Shown here: in pieces, positions 40,831 through 49,452 of the stretch
How positions within the stretch are numbered: the stretch's first letter is position 1
How the letters are laid out: each line of letters opens with the position of its first letter
Assembly: GCA_017434025.1 (NCBI GenBank)
Contig: JAFRGC010000066.1
Coordinates: 24,074 to 88,073 of the forward strand
Source of the DNA: Mogibacterium sp.
Lineage (GTDB): Bacteria; Bacillota; Clostridia; Peptostreptococcales; Anaerovoracaceae
DNA: 64,000 nt
Reading direction: 5' to 3'
Translations under genes and position numbers: made by a program
The notes under the pieces: generated by a model
What the model was told of the DNA's origin: nothing
Database searches by the model: none
Seen by the model: only the letters and a program-made list of their open reading frames with translations

Positions 40831-41874
40831 TCAAACGGTTTCGAGCAGCACGTCTATCTCTCCTCCGCAGACCATCCCGTCTTCATCGGCGCACGCCTTC
40901 ATACCGACGTGTCTGACCTGTGTCCCTGTGTATCCGGCCTGCAGCAGTTCAGCAGCATATGCCATGATCTCGCCTTCTGCTGACCCTCCGCCTATCGTAC
41001 CGATTATGGATCCGTCCTTCCTGACGAGCATCCTTGACCCGACACCCCTCGGCGAGGAACCTCTCCTCAGGATGATCGTCGCCATCATCATCGGTTCGCG
41101 GTCATCGTCCATGATCGCTTTCATCACTTCCCGCGTGAAGCCGAAATTCCTTCTCCTGCGGTTCTTGACCTCGATGATCTCCCCGACGATCGCCACTGCG
41201 ATCTCTTCCGGTGTCTCCGCGCCTATATTGAGGCCGACCGGTGTATAGATGCTGTCGATGAGTTCCTCAGACAAGCCCTCCTTGAGGAGCGACTCTTTGA
41301 CAAACCGTGCATGTCTCCGGCTTCCTATCATGCCGACATAAGCGTGCCTCTTGCGCAGCGCTCCTCCGACGCAATCCTTGTCGTACCGGTGTCCTCTGGT
41401 CACGATGACGAAGAATGTATCGTCGCTGCCTTCTATCTCCTTAAAAGCCTCGGCAAAAGACTTGCAGAGCACTCTGTCCGCCCCGCGCTTCCTCGCGTTC
41501 TCGCAGAATTCCTCGCGGTCGTCGACGACAGTGACATACATGCCAAGCATTTTGGTGATGGTGATGATCGGCATCGACAGATGGCCCGCGCCGCAAATCA
41601 CGACATGTTTCTCATTGCCGAGAAGTTCGACGAACACATTCTGCCCGTCAACTGTGACGATGCCGCTGTCTTTCACCGCGGTCACCTCAGGTTCATGTGT
41701 CCTGAGGAAGCCTTCCGCCGCGCTGTTCCATGTCATCTTACCATCAACGATCAACGCTTTCTCTCCGGTCATCTCGCCGCTGATCACTGTAGCGATCAGA
41801 GTCTCAGCGTTGTTGTTGGCATCGCTGATCGCATCGTACAGATCCATGACCGGCATATCATGCATAGCTCTCAT
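40831..41874 (-). CDS. XdhC/CoxI family molybdenum-hydroxylase maturation protein
   Basis: 347 aa, GGAGG 5 nt before ATG. An XdhC Rossmann domain (ELLGNEKHVVICGAGHLSMPI, VIVTRGHRYDKD, YVGMIGSRRH) sits in the N-terminal two thirds. A CoxI/XdhC-like N-terminal type motif (RRGSSPRGVGSRMLVRKDGSIIGTIGGG) follows at the C-terminus, so the order of the two parts is the reverse of classical XdhC. It would insert or sulfurate the Mo cofactor of the aldehyde oxidoreductase at 49453-52299. Confidence 0.88.
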   Translation of the reverse strand: MRAMHDMPVMDLYDAISDANNNAETLIATVISGEMTGEKALIVDGKMTWNSAAEGFLRTHEPEVTAVKDSGIVTVDGQNVFVELLGNEKHVVICGAGHLSMPIITITKMLGMYVTVVDDREEFCENARKRGADRVLCKSFAEAFKEIEGSDDTFFVIVTRGHRYDKDCVGGALRKRHAYVGMIGSRRHARFVKESLLKEGLSEELIDSIYTPVGLNIGAETPEEIAVAIVGEIIEVKNRRRRNFGFTREVMKAIMDDDREPMMMATIILRRGSSPRGVGSRMLVRKDGSIIGTIGGGSAEGEIMAYAAELLQAGYTGTQVRHVGMKACADEDGMVCGGEIDVLLETV

Positions 41875-41910
41875 AATTCCTCCGAGTACTCTTCATCGAA
41901 CGTGTTCTGA

Positions 41911-42432
41911 TCACCCAAGCAGTTCGTCAAGTGTGACGCCGATGATATCCTCGACCCCGTGTATATACTGCATGGTAGCGCTCATGACCGACTTCATCAG
42001 AGCAGCGCCTTCTTCCGTCATTCCCGGTTTGGCGAGCAGGTATTCCACCCTCTTCTCGATCCCAACGTACTGGTCTTCTCTTACCACCCTGTCGGCGAGG
42101 CACAGGACGTCCTGCTCATCGATATCGTCCAGGCTGCCAAAAGGATGGTTCATATGATACCTGACGAGTTCAGCTTCCTGCGGATATCCTCTTTCTATAA
42201 GAAATTCCGCGCCGACATCCGCATGTCTGTCTGCTGTACGCGCGACATCATGAACTCTGGCCGCACCTTCGATCAGCTCCAGGTCCAGATTCCGACCTGC
42301 AGCATTGAGCGCCCTGCCGATCGTGACTGCGACTTCTGTCACAGCGTCGCAATGTTTCCGGACATGTTCGGGCGTTCTGTATTCATCAAACATTTTTTCC
42401 TGAATGGCTTTATCGATCATAACTTGCCTCAT
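41911..42432 (-). CDS. HD-domain phosphohydrolase
   Basis: 173 aa. HD motif in HVRKHCDAVTEVA...GAARVHDVARTADRHADVGAEFL, with further conserved His/Asp (RYHMNHPFG, CLADRVVRED). Metal-dependent phosphohydrolase of unknown substrate. Its ATG overlaps the stop of the CoA-ligase gene (ATGA), placing it in the Mo-hydroxylase operon. Confidence 0.88.
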   Translation of the reverse strand: MRQVMIDKAIQEKMFDEYRTPEHVRKHCDAVTEVAVTIGRALNAAGRNLDLELIEGAARVHDVARTADRHADVGAEFLIERGYPQEAELVRYHMNHPFGSLDDIDEQDVLCLADRVVREDQYVGIEKRVEYLLAKPGMTEEGAALMKSVMSATMQYIHGVEDIIGVTLDELLG

Positions 42433-43736
42433 CTGAATACGATCTTCTTCTTGCTATTATACACTTTCTCGAAGCAGTCCATTTCACTTTCTGTAACTTT
42501 CACGGATATCCCCGCCTTATCCAGAATACCGCGGAGCTTGCTGCTGACCGATGCGGTATCCGGCATATCGCCCGGGAAGTGTTTGAGGCAAATGCTGATC
42601 TCACGATCATGCCTCTCGCACTCGAAATCAATGACTGCCGGCTCTCTGAAAATGATCTCCTCGAGGTCTCTTATGAACACGGAACTGCTCCATCGAGGTT
42701 CATCCTCTCCGACAGGCGGAATGCTGTTTGAGATCCTGCCTCTCGGTCCGATCAGCCTCGGAAGAGGACTTCCGCACGCGCATACGCTGCGGTCGATCCT
42801 GCCGATGTCACCGGTCCTGTACCTCAGCAGAGGCATTGCCTGATGATGGAAAGTCGTAACAGCGAGTTCGCCGTACCCGTCTTCATCTGGATCGATCACT
42901 TCAAAATAGTGATCGCTGTGCCTCAGATGATACCCCATATCCGCGCAGCACTCGCATCCGCCCGCAATGCACAGTTCAGTCATGCCGAAATGCCGGAATA
43001 CCCGCGACCCCCACACTCTCCTGAGGCGGTCACAGATCGCATCAGGGACATCATCCGCACTCAGCAGGACCTCCCGGATCTGCACTAGGCCATCGCCTTC
43101 CGCGGTCTCCCGTGCCTGCAGTTCGCAGTACCTCGCAAGCGCTGCCATCTGGACCGGGATCCCTGTGATAACGTCCGGTTTCCACTCCCGGACTTTCTCA
43201 TACGCATCCCGGATATCGGAGACAGGTCCGTAGATGCAGGTTTCCGCACCCAGCTGATCCATCGAATGCTTGACGACATCACCGATGCTCCCCTGCGTAC
43301 CGCCTGACATCATTACGATCATGCGGTCTCCTTCATGCATGAAGGTCGTATATGCCACAGTAATGAATTTCAGGGATCTCATCAGGTCGCTGCCTGTGAA
43401 AGCGAGCCTCTTGCTGCCTCCTGTCGTGCCTGTCGTCGGAACTGTCACCATCCTTGTGACTTCTCCCGGACTGATGCACAGGAGGCTGTTCTCATGTCCC
43501 GCGAGGTCGGATTCCGAGGTCAGCGGGAGTTTGCGGAAATCATCGACTGTTCGTATCGAATCAGGATCGATGCCCGCCAGACGCTCCCTGTAAAATCTGC
43601 TCCGCCCAACGTAAGCGAGCAGCTTACGTATCTCCGCAAGCTGCCACTCTTCCAGCTTCTGCGCGCTGAGACTCTTCAGATCGATCCCGATATCCTGCGC
43701 GATCTTACTGTCGATCGGACTTCTTTCCATGCTCAT
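42429..43736 (-). CDS. PaaK-like AMP-dependent CoA ligase (DVU_1553 type)
   Basis: 435 aa. Adenylate-forming fold: P-loop TVPTTGTTGGSKRLAFT, FRHFGMTELC and YRTGDIGRID, as in phenylacetate-CoA ligases. It is close to the group named after Desulfovibrio DVU_1553, which occurs only next to Mo-hydroxylase maturation genes; that name is from memory. A Cys-rich GGCECCADMG segment follows the A5 motif. The acid it activates is unknown. Confidence 0.82.
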   Translation of the reverse strand: MSMERSPIDSKIAQDIGIDLKSLSAQKLEEWQLAEIRKLLAYVGRSRFYRERLAGIDPDSIRTVDDFRKLPLTSESDLAGHENSLLCISPGEVTRMVTVPTTGTTGGSKRLAFTGSDLMRSLKFITVAYTTFMHEGDRMIVMMSGGTQGSIGDVVKHSMDQLGAETCIYGPVSDIRDAYEKVREWKPDVITGIPVQMAALARYCELQARETAEGDGLVQIREVLLSADDVPDAICDRLRRVWGSRVFRHFGMTELCIAGGCECCADMGYHLRHSDHYFEVIDPDEDGYGELAVTTFHHQAMPLLRYRTGDIGRIDRSVCACGSPLPRLIGPRGRISNSIPPVGEDEPRWSSSVFIRDLEEIIFREPAVIDFECERHDREISICLKHFPGDMPDTASVSSKLRGILDKAGISVKVTESEMDCFEKVYNSKKKIVFR

Positions 43737-44182
43737 TCTTCCATGATCTCGTCAAGTATCTCCAGCGCAGAACTGATAAAGTTCGGGCACCTCTCGAAGA
43801 AAATACCGCTTTCCATCGCTTTCTCGAGATCGCCTTCCCGAGAAAGATCGTAGTCCTCCAGCAGTTCGCGGCAGACGAGAGTGCCGTAGCGTTCCTTGAA
43901 TTTCTGTTTGAATTCTGTCACTTTGGCAATCATGCGCATATTGCCTTCCGCGTCGCCCAGCTCATAGTGTCCGTAGCGCGCGCCGATAACGGCCAGTGCT
44001 CCGGACACCGCTCCGCACATCTCTCCGTCGAAAGCTCCGCCACCGAATGGCGCCATCATGCGGATCGCGGTCTCTTCATCGAGATCCAGATCCTCTGCCC
44101 AGGCGCCCATCACGACCTGTGAACAGTGTCTGAACCCGGAAACTTGTTTGATGATCTCACTTCTCTCTAATGCATTTCCCAT
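43733..44182 (-). CDS. C-GCAxxG-C-C family protein
   Basis: 149 aa with the cysteine pattern C(SQVV), GEMCGAVSGALAVIG, VCRELL and RCPNF, the C-GCAxxG-C-C signature of small redox or metal proteins (DVU_1555-like). Start ATG 44182 after GGGGGAAG. It overlaps the CoA-ligase start by 4 nt. Confidence 0.85.
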   Translation of the reverse strand: MGNALERSEIIKQVSGFRHCSQVVMGAWAEDLDLDEETAIRMMAPFGGGAFDGEMCGAVSGALAVIGARYGHYELGDAEGNMRMIAKVTEFKQKFKERYGTLVCRELLEDYDLSREGDLEKAMESGIFFERCPNFISSALEILDEIMEE

Positions 44183-44201
44183 ATCTCTTCCCCCTTACCG
44201 T

Positions 44202-45557
44202 TCAATGTCTGGCCGGTGTCATATATTTCGCGCAGAACGGAAGCAGTTTGCCGTCTTCGTAGACATGCAGACTGCATCTGTACAGTCTCTCAAGATCGAT
44301 ATTCATCGCATCCTGGAATGCCATGGCTGAGATCTTGAGTGTATGTGTCCTCATCCTGCGAGTGAATTCATTGAAATCCATACTCTCGCTGCTCTGTGTC
44401 ACGAGTGGTATCCCCGGATCGTATTCCGCAAACTCACCGTCGATACTGCCCGCATCATTCAGCGCATTCTCTGCTGAGCTGTCCCTGCTCCAGTGCTCTG
44501 CAACATACTGCCTGTTCCGGTCAGCAGGAGTACGCTCGCGTCTCGTGTCGTAAGCTCTGTCTGTCATCGGGATCAGCTGCCGTCTGCTGCTGACCATAAA
44601 CGTAGAGTGGAACTCGCACATCGCATGATCGCACCTTGACGGGAGCAGCGCTTTCTCAGGTATCCCGGTCTGCTCACACAAATCCGCCATGAGTTCATCC
44701 AGCGTGTAGTGGTCGCCTGAGATCGCTCCCGGATACCTGCCCAGATAAGTCAGTGGCTGGAAGTGTATGCTCCTGACCGCCGGAAAGAGCTCTGCAGCTT
44801 TGCGCACGATATTTCCGATCTCGTGATCGTTGACTCCGCGCACTACTGTAGGGACCAAAGTCACTCCGATCCGGTATCTGTCGCAGTTCGTGACCGCCCG
44901 GAGTTTGGTCTCCAGCAGATCCGTCCCGCGCAGTTTCCTGTAGATCTCATCATCGCATCCGTCGAACTGCAGGAAGACGATGTCGAGTCCCGCTTCCGCC
45001 AGTCTGCTGACATATTCTTCGTCCTCTGCAAGTCTGATCCCGTTGGTGTTGATCTGCGTGTACCGGCAGCCGGCTTCCTTCGCGTATCTCACCAGCTCCG
45101 GAAGATCATCACGCATCGTCGGCTCTCCTCCGGCAAACTGGATGAGCGGACCTCTCCCCTGCACAGCGATATCTTCTATTGCCGCGCACAGTTCTTCATA
45201 CGCAGGTTCAGCGGTCTGATCACCGCCATTCGCAAAGCAATAAGTGCATCTGAGGTTGCAGCGCCCGGTCACCTCGAGGATGACACAGCAGGTGTCCTGC
45301 CCATGCGTGCTCGTGCAGCTGCGGCAGTCACCGGAGCATTGACCTCTCTGTACTTCATCAAGAGGATCTTCTCTGGCGATCCAGTCCTCGAGATCTATCT
45401 TGTCTTTCCATACTCTGGTGCTGTAAACACCGTGCTCAGGGCACTCTTTGACCAGATATACCCCGTCTTCATGCCGCTCAAGCACTGCCGGCAGCCTGTT
45501 GAGACACACCGGACACATGGATGACGTATAACGGATTATCGTCCGATCAGTGTTCAT
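44202..45557 (-). CDS. radical SAM protein of the TrsS type
   Basis: 451 aa. An N-terminal Cys-rich region (TSSMCPVCLNRLPAV, then CSGDCRSC) precedes a radical SAM core with GRCNLRCTYCFA, GGEPTMRDDLP and QINTNG. It resembles the TrsS group linked to Mo-hydroxylase clusters, where some members carry selenocysteine in the N-terminal motif; here that position is Cys (CPVC). Likely modifies a protein or cofactor in the maturation pathway; the substrate is unknown. Confidence 0.85.
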   Translation of the reverse strand: MNTDRTIIRYTSSMCPVCLNRLPAVLERHEDGVYLVKECPEHGVYSTRVWKDKIDLEDWIAREDPLDEVQRGQCSGDCRSCTSTHGQDTCCVILEVTGRCNLRCTYCFANGGDQTAEPAYEELCAAIEDIAVQGRGPLIQFAGGEPTMRDDLPELVRYAKEAGCRYTQINTNGIRLAEDEEYVSRLAEAGLDIVFLQFDGCDDEIYRKLRGTDLLETKLRAVTNCDRYRIGVTLVPTVVRGVNDHEIGNIVRKAAELFPAVRSIHFQPLTYLGRYPGAISGDHYTLDELMADLCEQTGIPEKALLPSRCDHAMCEFHSTFMVSSRRQLIPMTDRAYDTRRERTPADRNRQYVAEHWSRDSSAENALNDAGSIDGEFAEYDPGIPLVTQSSESMDFNEFTRRMRTHTLKISAMAFQDAMNIDLERLYRCSLHVYEDGKLLPFCAKYMTPARH

Positions 45558-45918
45558 GGCACTCTCCGCCGGAATGGCAGCCTGTACCGCCGATATAATC
45601 AGGGATCATCCTGAGTCTGTAAGCATTCATACAGCGTATCGCCTCTCCTGCCTTGAGCCCGCCTCCGTCATACCTCGTGATGAAGTACTGCTCAGCCAGT
45701 ACTTCGAAAGGTTCCTTATTCATCGGACCGGTTATCACAGCTTCCACGTCCTCTGCACCGATCATCCGCGCAAACTCCGTATCGGAAGCTCTGCCGCGCG
45801 GGACCTCCTTCAGGATCTTCCCGGTCTCGGCATCCATCACAACCGCATGGCCGGCATCGCTGTACATCGCTGCGACCGTTCCGTTCTTCTTATCCAACAG
45901 ACAGGCAACCCTGATCAT
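45547..45918 (-). CDS. NifX/NifB-like FeMo-cofactor-binding domain protein
   Basis: About 123 aa. I start at ATG 45918, whose first base overlaps the TGA of the GTPase gene and which has GGGAG upstream; a GTG one codon earlier is also possible. The dinitrogenase-iron-molybdenum-cofactor fold is seen in VACLLDKKNGTVAAMYSDAGHAVVMD and GPMNKEPFEVL. The Cys/His-rich tail (GCHSGGECHEH) could bind metal. Probably carries or protects a Mo- or Fe-S-containing intermediate. Confidence 0.82.
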   Translation of the reverse strand: MIRVACLLDKKNGTVAAMYSDAGHAVVMDAETGKILKEVPRGRASDTEFARMIGAEDVEAVITGPMNKEPFEVLAEQYFITRYDGGGLKAGEAIRCMNAYRLRMIPDYIGGTGCHSGGECHEH

Positions 45919-47030
45919 CACAGTCTCCCTTCATCATTCAGTCCAAAACTCTCTTTATAGAATACAGTTACTGACAAACCGTAGCGTCCCGACACGTCGA
46001 GGATCGATGCGTCGATGATATTTGTCAGATCGATCGGATCTGCGGCAGATGTCGTATTGAGCACCACCGGCAGATCTATACACCGGCCACCCATCGCGTG
46101 AGTGATGATGATCTCGCGGTTGACACCGAGCAGATCGACTTTGCTGTAAGCACCGTCTTCCCTCTGGCCGAACAGCTTGAGGTGCGGCGTGTCATATCCG
46201 CCTTCTCTGAGCTTGTCCTGGATCTCCGCTGCCAGATCTGTGAGGTAATCATCGGCGCTGAAATCGTCGCAGCAGACCCTCGTGTAATACTGGCAGTTAT
46301 ACATGCTCAGCTTGCCGAACGCTGCCTCGAACTGTTCCTCTGTGACGCCAAAATCCAGTTCCGGATACTCTGTCACATGGCTGCGCAGATAGTCCGCCAG
46401 TTCCGGGATCCCTTCGCCTGTCACAGCAGATACTGTGAGCACCGGCGTGTCCGGGCATATGCTCCGGATCAGTTCCAGATATTTCGCTTTCTCTTCTTCC
46501 GTGTAGAGATCTGCTTTGTTGAGGACGATCAAATCGCCCTCCAGCAGCTGTGATCTCAGGAGATATCTCATCTCGTCAGGGAGCGCCGACTCCCCGCCTT
46601 CGACAGCTGCAGGCGATCCACTGTCTTCCATCAATTTGCTGAGCGACGCGCCTTCCGTTATGACTGTAAACGGTGCCAGCTCGCACTCGTCAGGATACAG
46701 ATCTCTTAGTTTATAATATACGTGCTCGAGAGCACCTACTCCGAAGCCCGGGATATCGGACATGATCAGTTCGCATCCCTTATCGTTATAGAGCCTGCGG
46801 AGACGCTCGACCAGGTCCTCCGTTATAAAACATATGCACTCCCCGCTGATCTCTTCGGAAACGACACCTGCCGCCCTCGAATAGCAATGATCTGCCAGGC
46901 CTTTGCGGCCGAGATCGTTGGATATCATGGCGGCACTGCAGCCGTTATGATTGAGATAGTCCGTGAGGGCCATCATCGTCGTTGTCTTGCCGGATCCAAG
47001 GAATCCGCTCATTACCATAAATTTGCGCAT
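45918..47030 (-). CDS. G3E (CobW-like) GTPase
   Basis: 370 aa. P-loop GFLGSGKTTTMM, a CxC-type metal motif GECICF where CobW/YjiA proteins have CxCC, switch IMSDIPGFG and VLNKADLY. G3E GTPases deliver metals or act in cofactor insertion. Its ATG directly follows the stop of the small zinc-ribbon-like gene (TAGATG), and its stop overlaps the NifX-like start, so all are co-translated. Confidence 0.88.
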   Translation of the reverse strand: MRKFMVMSGFLGSGKTTTMMALTDYLNHNGCSAAMISNDLGRKGLADHCYSRAAGVVSEEISGECICFITEDLVERLRRLYNDKGCELIMSDIPGFGVGALEHVYYKLRDLYPDECELAPFTVITEGASLSKLMEDSGSPAAVEGGESALPDEMRYLLRSQLLEGDLIVLNKADLYTEEEKAKYLELIRSICPDTPVLTVSAVTGEGIPELADYLRSHVTEYPELDFGVTEEQFEAAFGKLSMYNCQYYTRVCCDDFSADDYLTDLAAEIQDKLREGGYDTPHLKLFGQREDGAYSKVDLLGVNREIIITHAMGGRCIDLPVVLNTTSAADPIDLTNIIDASILDVSGRYGLSVTVFYKESFGLNDEGRL

Positions 47031-47207
47031 CTATTTCTCTTCCAGTAAAGTCTCGACCTCTGCGATCTTGCTCTTCGCAAGTTCTTCCGGTACGTACGCC
47101 TGTCCGCATACCGGGCATCTGAGGACCGGATAGTTTGCCTCATGCCCGAGATATTCGAACGTCGTCTTCTTCTCGATCATCTCGACGTTGCATTTACAGC
47201 ACTTCAT
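47031..47207 (-). CDS. 58-aa two-CxxC protein (DVU_1557-like redox/metal protein)
   Basis: MKCCKCNVEMIEKKTTFEYL, then CPVCGQAYVPEELAKSK, ending with a short helix. Two C-x-x-C pairs (KCCKC and CPVC) form a zinc-ribbon or rubredoxin-like knuckle. GGGAGG lies 6 nt before the ATG at 47205-47207, whose first base overlaps the stop of the large Fe-S protein. It is short enough to be missed by length cut-offs, but operon fit and family resemblance make it convincing. Confidence 0.85.
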   Translation of the reverse strand: MKCCKCNVEMIEKKTTFEYLGHEANYPVLRCPVCGQAYVPEELAKSKIAEVETLLEEK

Positions 47208-49447
47208 CACGCATCCTCCCTGACTGTCATCCTGTGCAGGTATACGTTCTCTACGGTGACAGTATCCCCGCTCCGTGAGTAGACCGTCCAGATCGTGACT
47301 GCTCCGAATCTCTTGTGAGAGATGAACACATTGTCATCCTCGTCGTAGACCTTGCAGCCGGTCTCCTCTGCCTCGCAGATGATCTCATTCACCTGCTCGC
47401 GCAGGATCAGTTCGCGATCCATCCTGCGGATCAGCTCTTCCGAAATCAGTATCTCCATGCCGGTATCTTCCCCGCTGTCTTCTTCCTGCTCACTGTGAGC
47501 CAGGATCCCCCGGACCGTCCTGCGGTTGTCACGCCTCTCGCTGAGCTCCGGCGGCTGCCGTCTTGTTTCCTCTGTTCCCAGCAGCATCCCCAGCACATGT
47601 CTTGCGTCCGCGCCTCTGTATGCAAGTATATCTCTGCAGTTCGCGCAGTATGATGCTGCTATGATGTCTGTATCCGCGATATCTTCTATGCGCCGCTCTG
47701 CAAACGTATCATGCAGAGCCGGCACTGCGTTGTATATATGCCCGCCGAACCCGCAGCATGCCGGATCCGGATCATTGTTTATTATCTCATAACCTGCAGT
47801 CTCAAGCAAACCGCGTACGTTTTCCGCCATCCCCGGTTCCGAGACCGAAGAGCACGGGTCGATAACTTTGACACGCGCACCATGACCGACACCGCCCGTC
47901 TGTCCTGCAGCACCGCCGATCCCAGCCATCTCCGGATGCTCCGCTGCAAAACTGTAATATGACACTACTTTCATATCCGGATGCATATCCTTCATGTTCT
48001 CAAGACAGGACGGACATGCTGTTACGACAAGCGGTCTTCCTGCTCTCTCCCAGTCTGAGATGATACGGTCACGGACTCTTCTGTGATCAGATCTATGGCC
48101 GGCCCACTTGGCAGGGACGCCACAGCATCCGAGCAGAACAGCAGGATTCTCACTCACCTTCTGCAAAGCCTCATAGGACCGGACCGTCAGTTCCGGCATC
48201 GATGCTGACAGCTGGCAGCCCGGGAAATACAAGACGTCAGCCGGTCTGCTTTCATCGGTGATCGCAAACAGCCTCGCTTCTTCTGACTCGCAGAAATCCA
48301 TATCCTGCAGCCAGTAATCGTGGAATACCGGTGACATGGCGCCGCTTTCGTAGAAGTCCGTCCTCGCTTCCTGCAGGCATTTGCCCATGTCGATGTTCTC
48401 CGGACATGCTTCCCGGCACATGTGGCACTCAGTGCAGCCCATGATCATGCGGACCGCCGTGCGCCTCGACTTATTTGGTTTGAGCGTAACGATCATCTCG
48501 TTGCAGATCTTCTTAGGATACTGCTTGTGCTTTCCCATAAGCGGGCAGACGTCATAGCACTCCGAGCAGCTGCACCTCATGCATCGGAATGCTTCCGGTG
48601 CGCCTTTGTCCGGTATCTCTTTCGCCACGGAAGTATCATAATGGAGACTGTAGTATCTCTCGTCAGCCTGCCGTTCCGGGACTTCAAGTGTTATATCTTC
48701 ACGCCTTTCAGCACGGTATGTCAGCAGGAGATTGTTCATGTCTGCAGCTGCAGTCAGACCCATCTGCACCGATTCCATGAGGTCCGCGCCGGTCGAAGCG
48801 CCGCCGCGCATGATGATACCGGCACAACTGCTTCCATCCTCTCTGAAGTCTGCGCCTCCTGCTCCGGTTGCTATATATATCGCGTCCGCTTCGATTTCTG
48901 CCAGGGAACGGATCTCTGTCTCCAGGCCAAAATCGCATCGGACCGCCTTGAATTCTCTCGTTATCTCGTCATGACACCACTGTCTGTCGAGACCTTCCGG
49001 CAGCTCGCCTCCGAGCAGAGCTGTCTTCTCGAACACTCTGACCTGATAGCCATAAGAAGCCAGTCTGTAGGCACATGCAAGCCCCGACAGCCCTCCGCCA
49101 ATGACAGCGATCCTGGCTGATTTCTGCGGAATATTATACCTCTCGGGATCTTTGCCCGCCATCTTGTCGACACAGACCTGCTCCAGGCTTTTAAGGTCGA
49201 TGCTCTCATCGCCTGCCAGTCTGCCTCTGACACAGGTCCTCCTGCAGTATTCCGGGCATGCCCTGATAATGACAGACGGAAAGATCAGGCTGCTGCGGAT
49301 GATCTTATACGCGCTGCGTATCGAGCCTCGGCGCATCAGCCTTATGAATTCTCTTACATCATATGCAAGAGGACACACCGCCGCGCATGGCGGTGGTGTG
49401 TCCCTGAAACACTTATCTGCGAATACTCCGTATTCTGCTAATTCCAT
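47207..49447 (-). CDS. pyridine-nucleotide-disulfide oxidoreductase / dicluster Fe-S / CCG-domain fusion
   Basis: 746 aa. The N-terminal GltD-like Fe-S region has CAAVCPLAYDVREFIRLM and CPEYCRRTC. It is followed by an FAD/NAD Rossmann start (IAVIGGGLSGLACAYRLA), two ferredoxin-like sets (CMRCSCSECYDVCP, CTECHMCREACPENID), then HdrB-like Cys-rich CCG segments (FPGCQLSAS, GCCGVPAKW, CPSCLENM, PACCGFGG). It would pass electrons between NAD(P)H or ferredoxin and a disulfide or the aldehyde oxidoreductase encoded just upstream. Confidence 0.88.
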   Translation of the reverse strand: MELAEYGVFADKCFRDTPPPCAAVCPLAYDVREFIRLMRRGSIRSAYKIIRSSLIFPSVIIRACPEYCRRTCVRGRLAGDESIDLKSLEQVCVDKMAGKDPERYNIPQKSARIAVIGGGLSGLACAYRLASYGYQVRVFEKTALLGGELPEGLDRQWCHDEITREFKAVRCDFGLETEIRSLAEIEADAIYIATGAGGADFREDGSSCAGIIMRGGASTGADLMESVQMGLTAAADMNNLLLTYRAERREDITLEVPERQADERYYSLHYDTSVAKEIPDKGAPEAFRCMRCSCSECYDVCPLMGKHKQYPKKICNEMIVTLKPNKSRRTAVRMIMGCTECHMCREACPENIDMGKCLQEARTDFYESGAMSPVFHDYWLQDMDFCESEEARLFAITDESRPADVLYFPGCQLSASMPELTVRSYEALQKVSENPAVLLGCCGVPAKWAGHRSDHRRVRDRIISDWERAGRPLVVTACPSCLENMKDMHPDMKVVSYYSFAAEHPEMAGIGGAAGQTGGVGHGARVKVIDPCSSVSEPGMAENVRGLLETAGYEIINNDPDPACCGFGGHIYNAVPALHDTFAERRIEDIADTDIIAASYCANCRDILAYRGADARHVLGMLLGTEETRRQPPELSERRDNRRTVRGILAHSEQEEDSGEDTGMEILISEELIRRMDRELILREQVNEIICEAEETGCKVYDEDDNVFISHKRFGAVTIWTVYSRSGDTVTVENVYLHRMTVREDA

Positions 49448-49452
49448 TCTTT

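Noticed and set aside
44202-45557. Selenocysteine in the radical SAM protein
   Set aside because: The position that is Sec in some TrsS-like proteins is an ordinary Cys codon and no in-frame TGA is needed.
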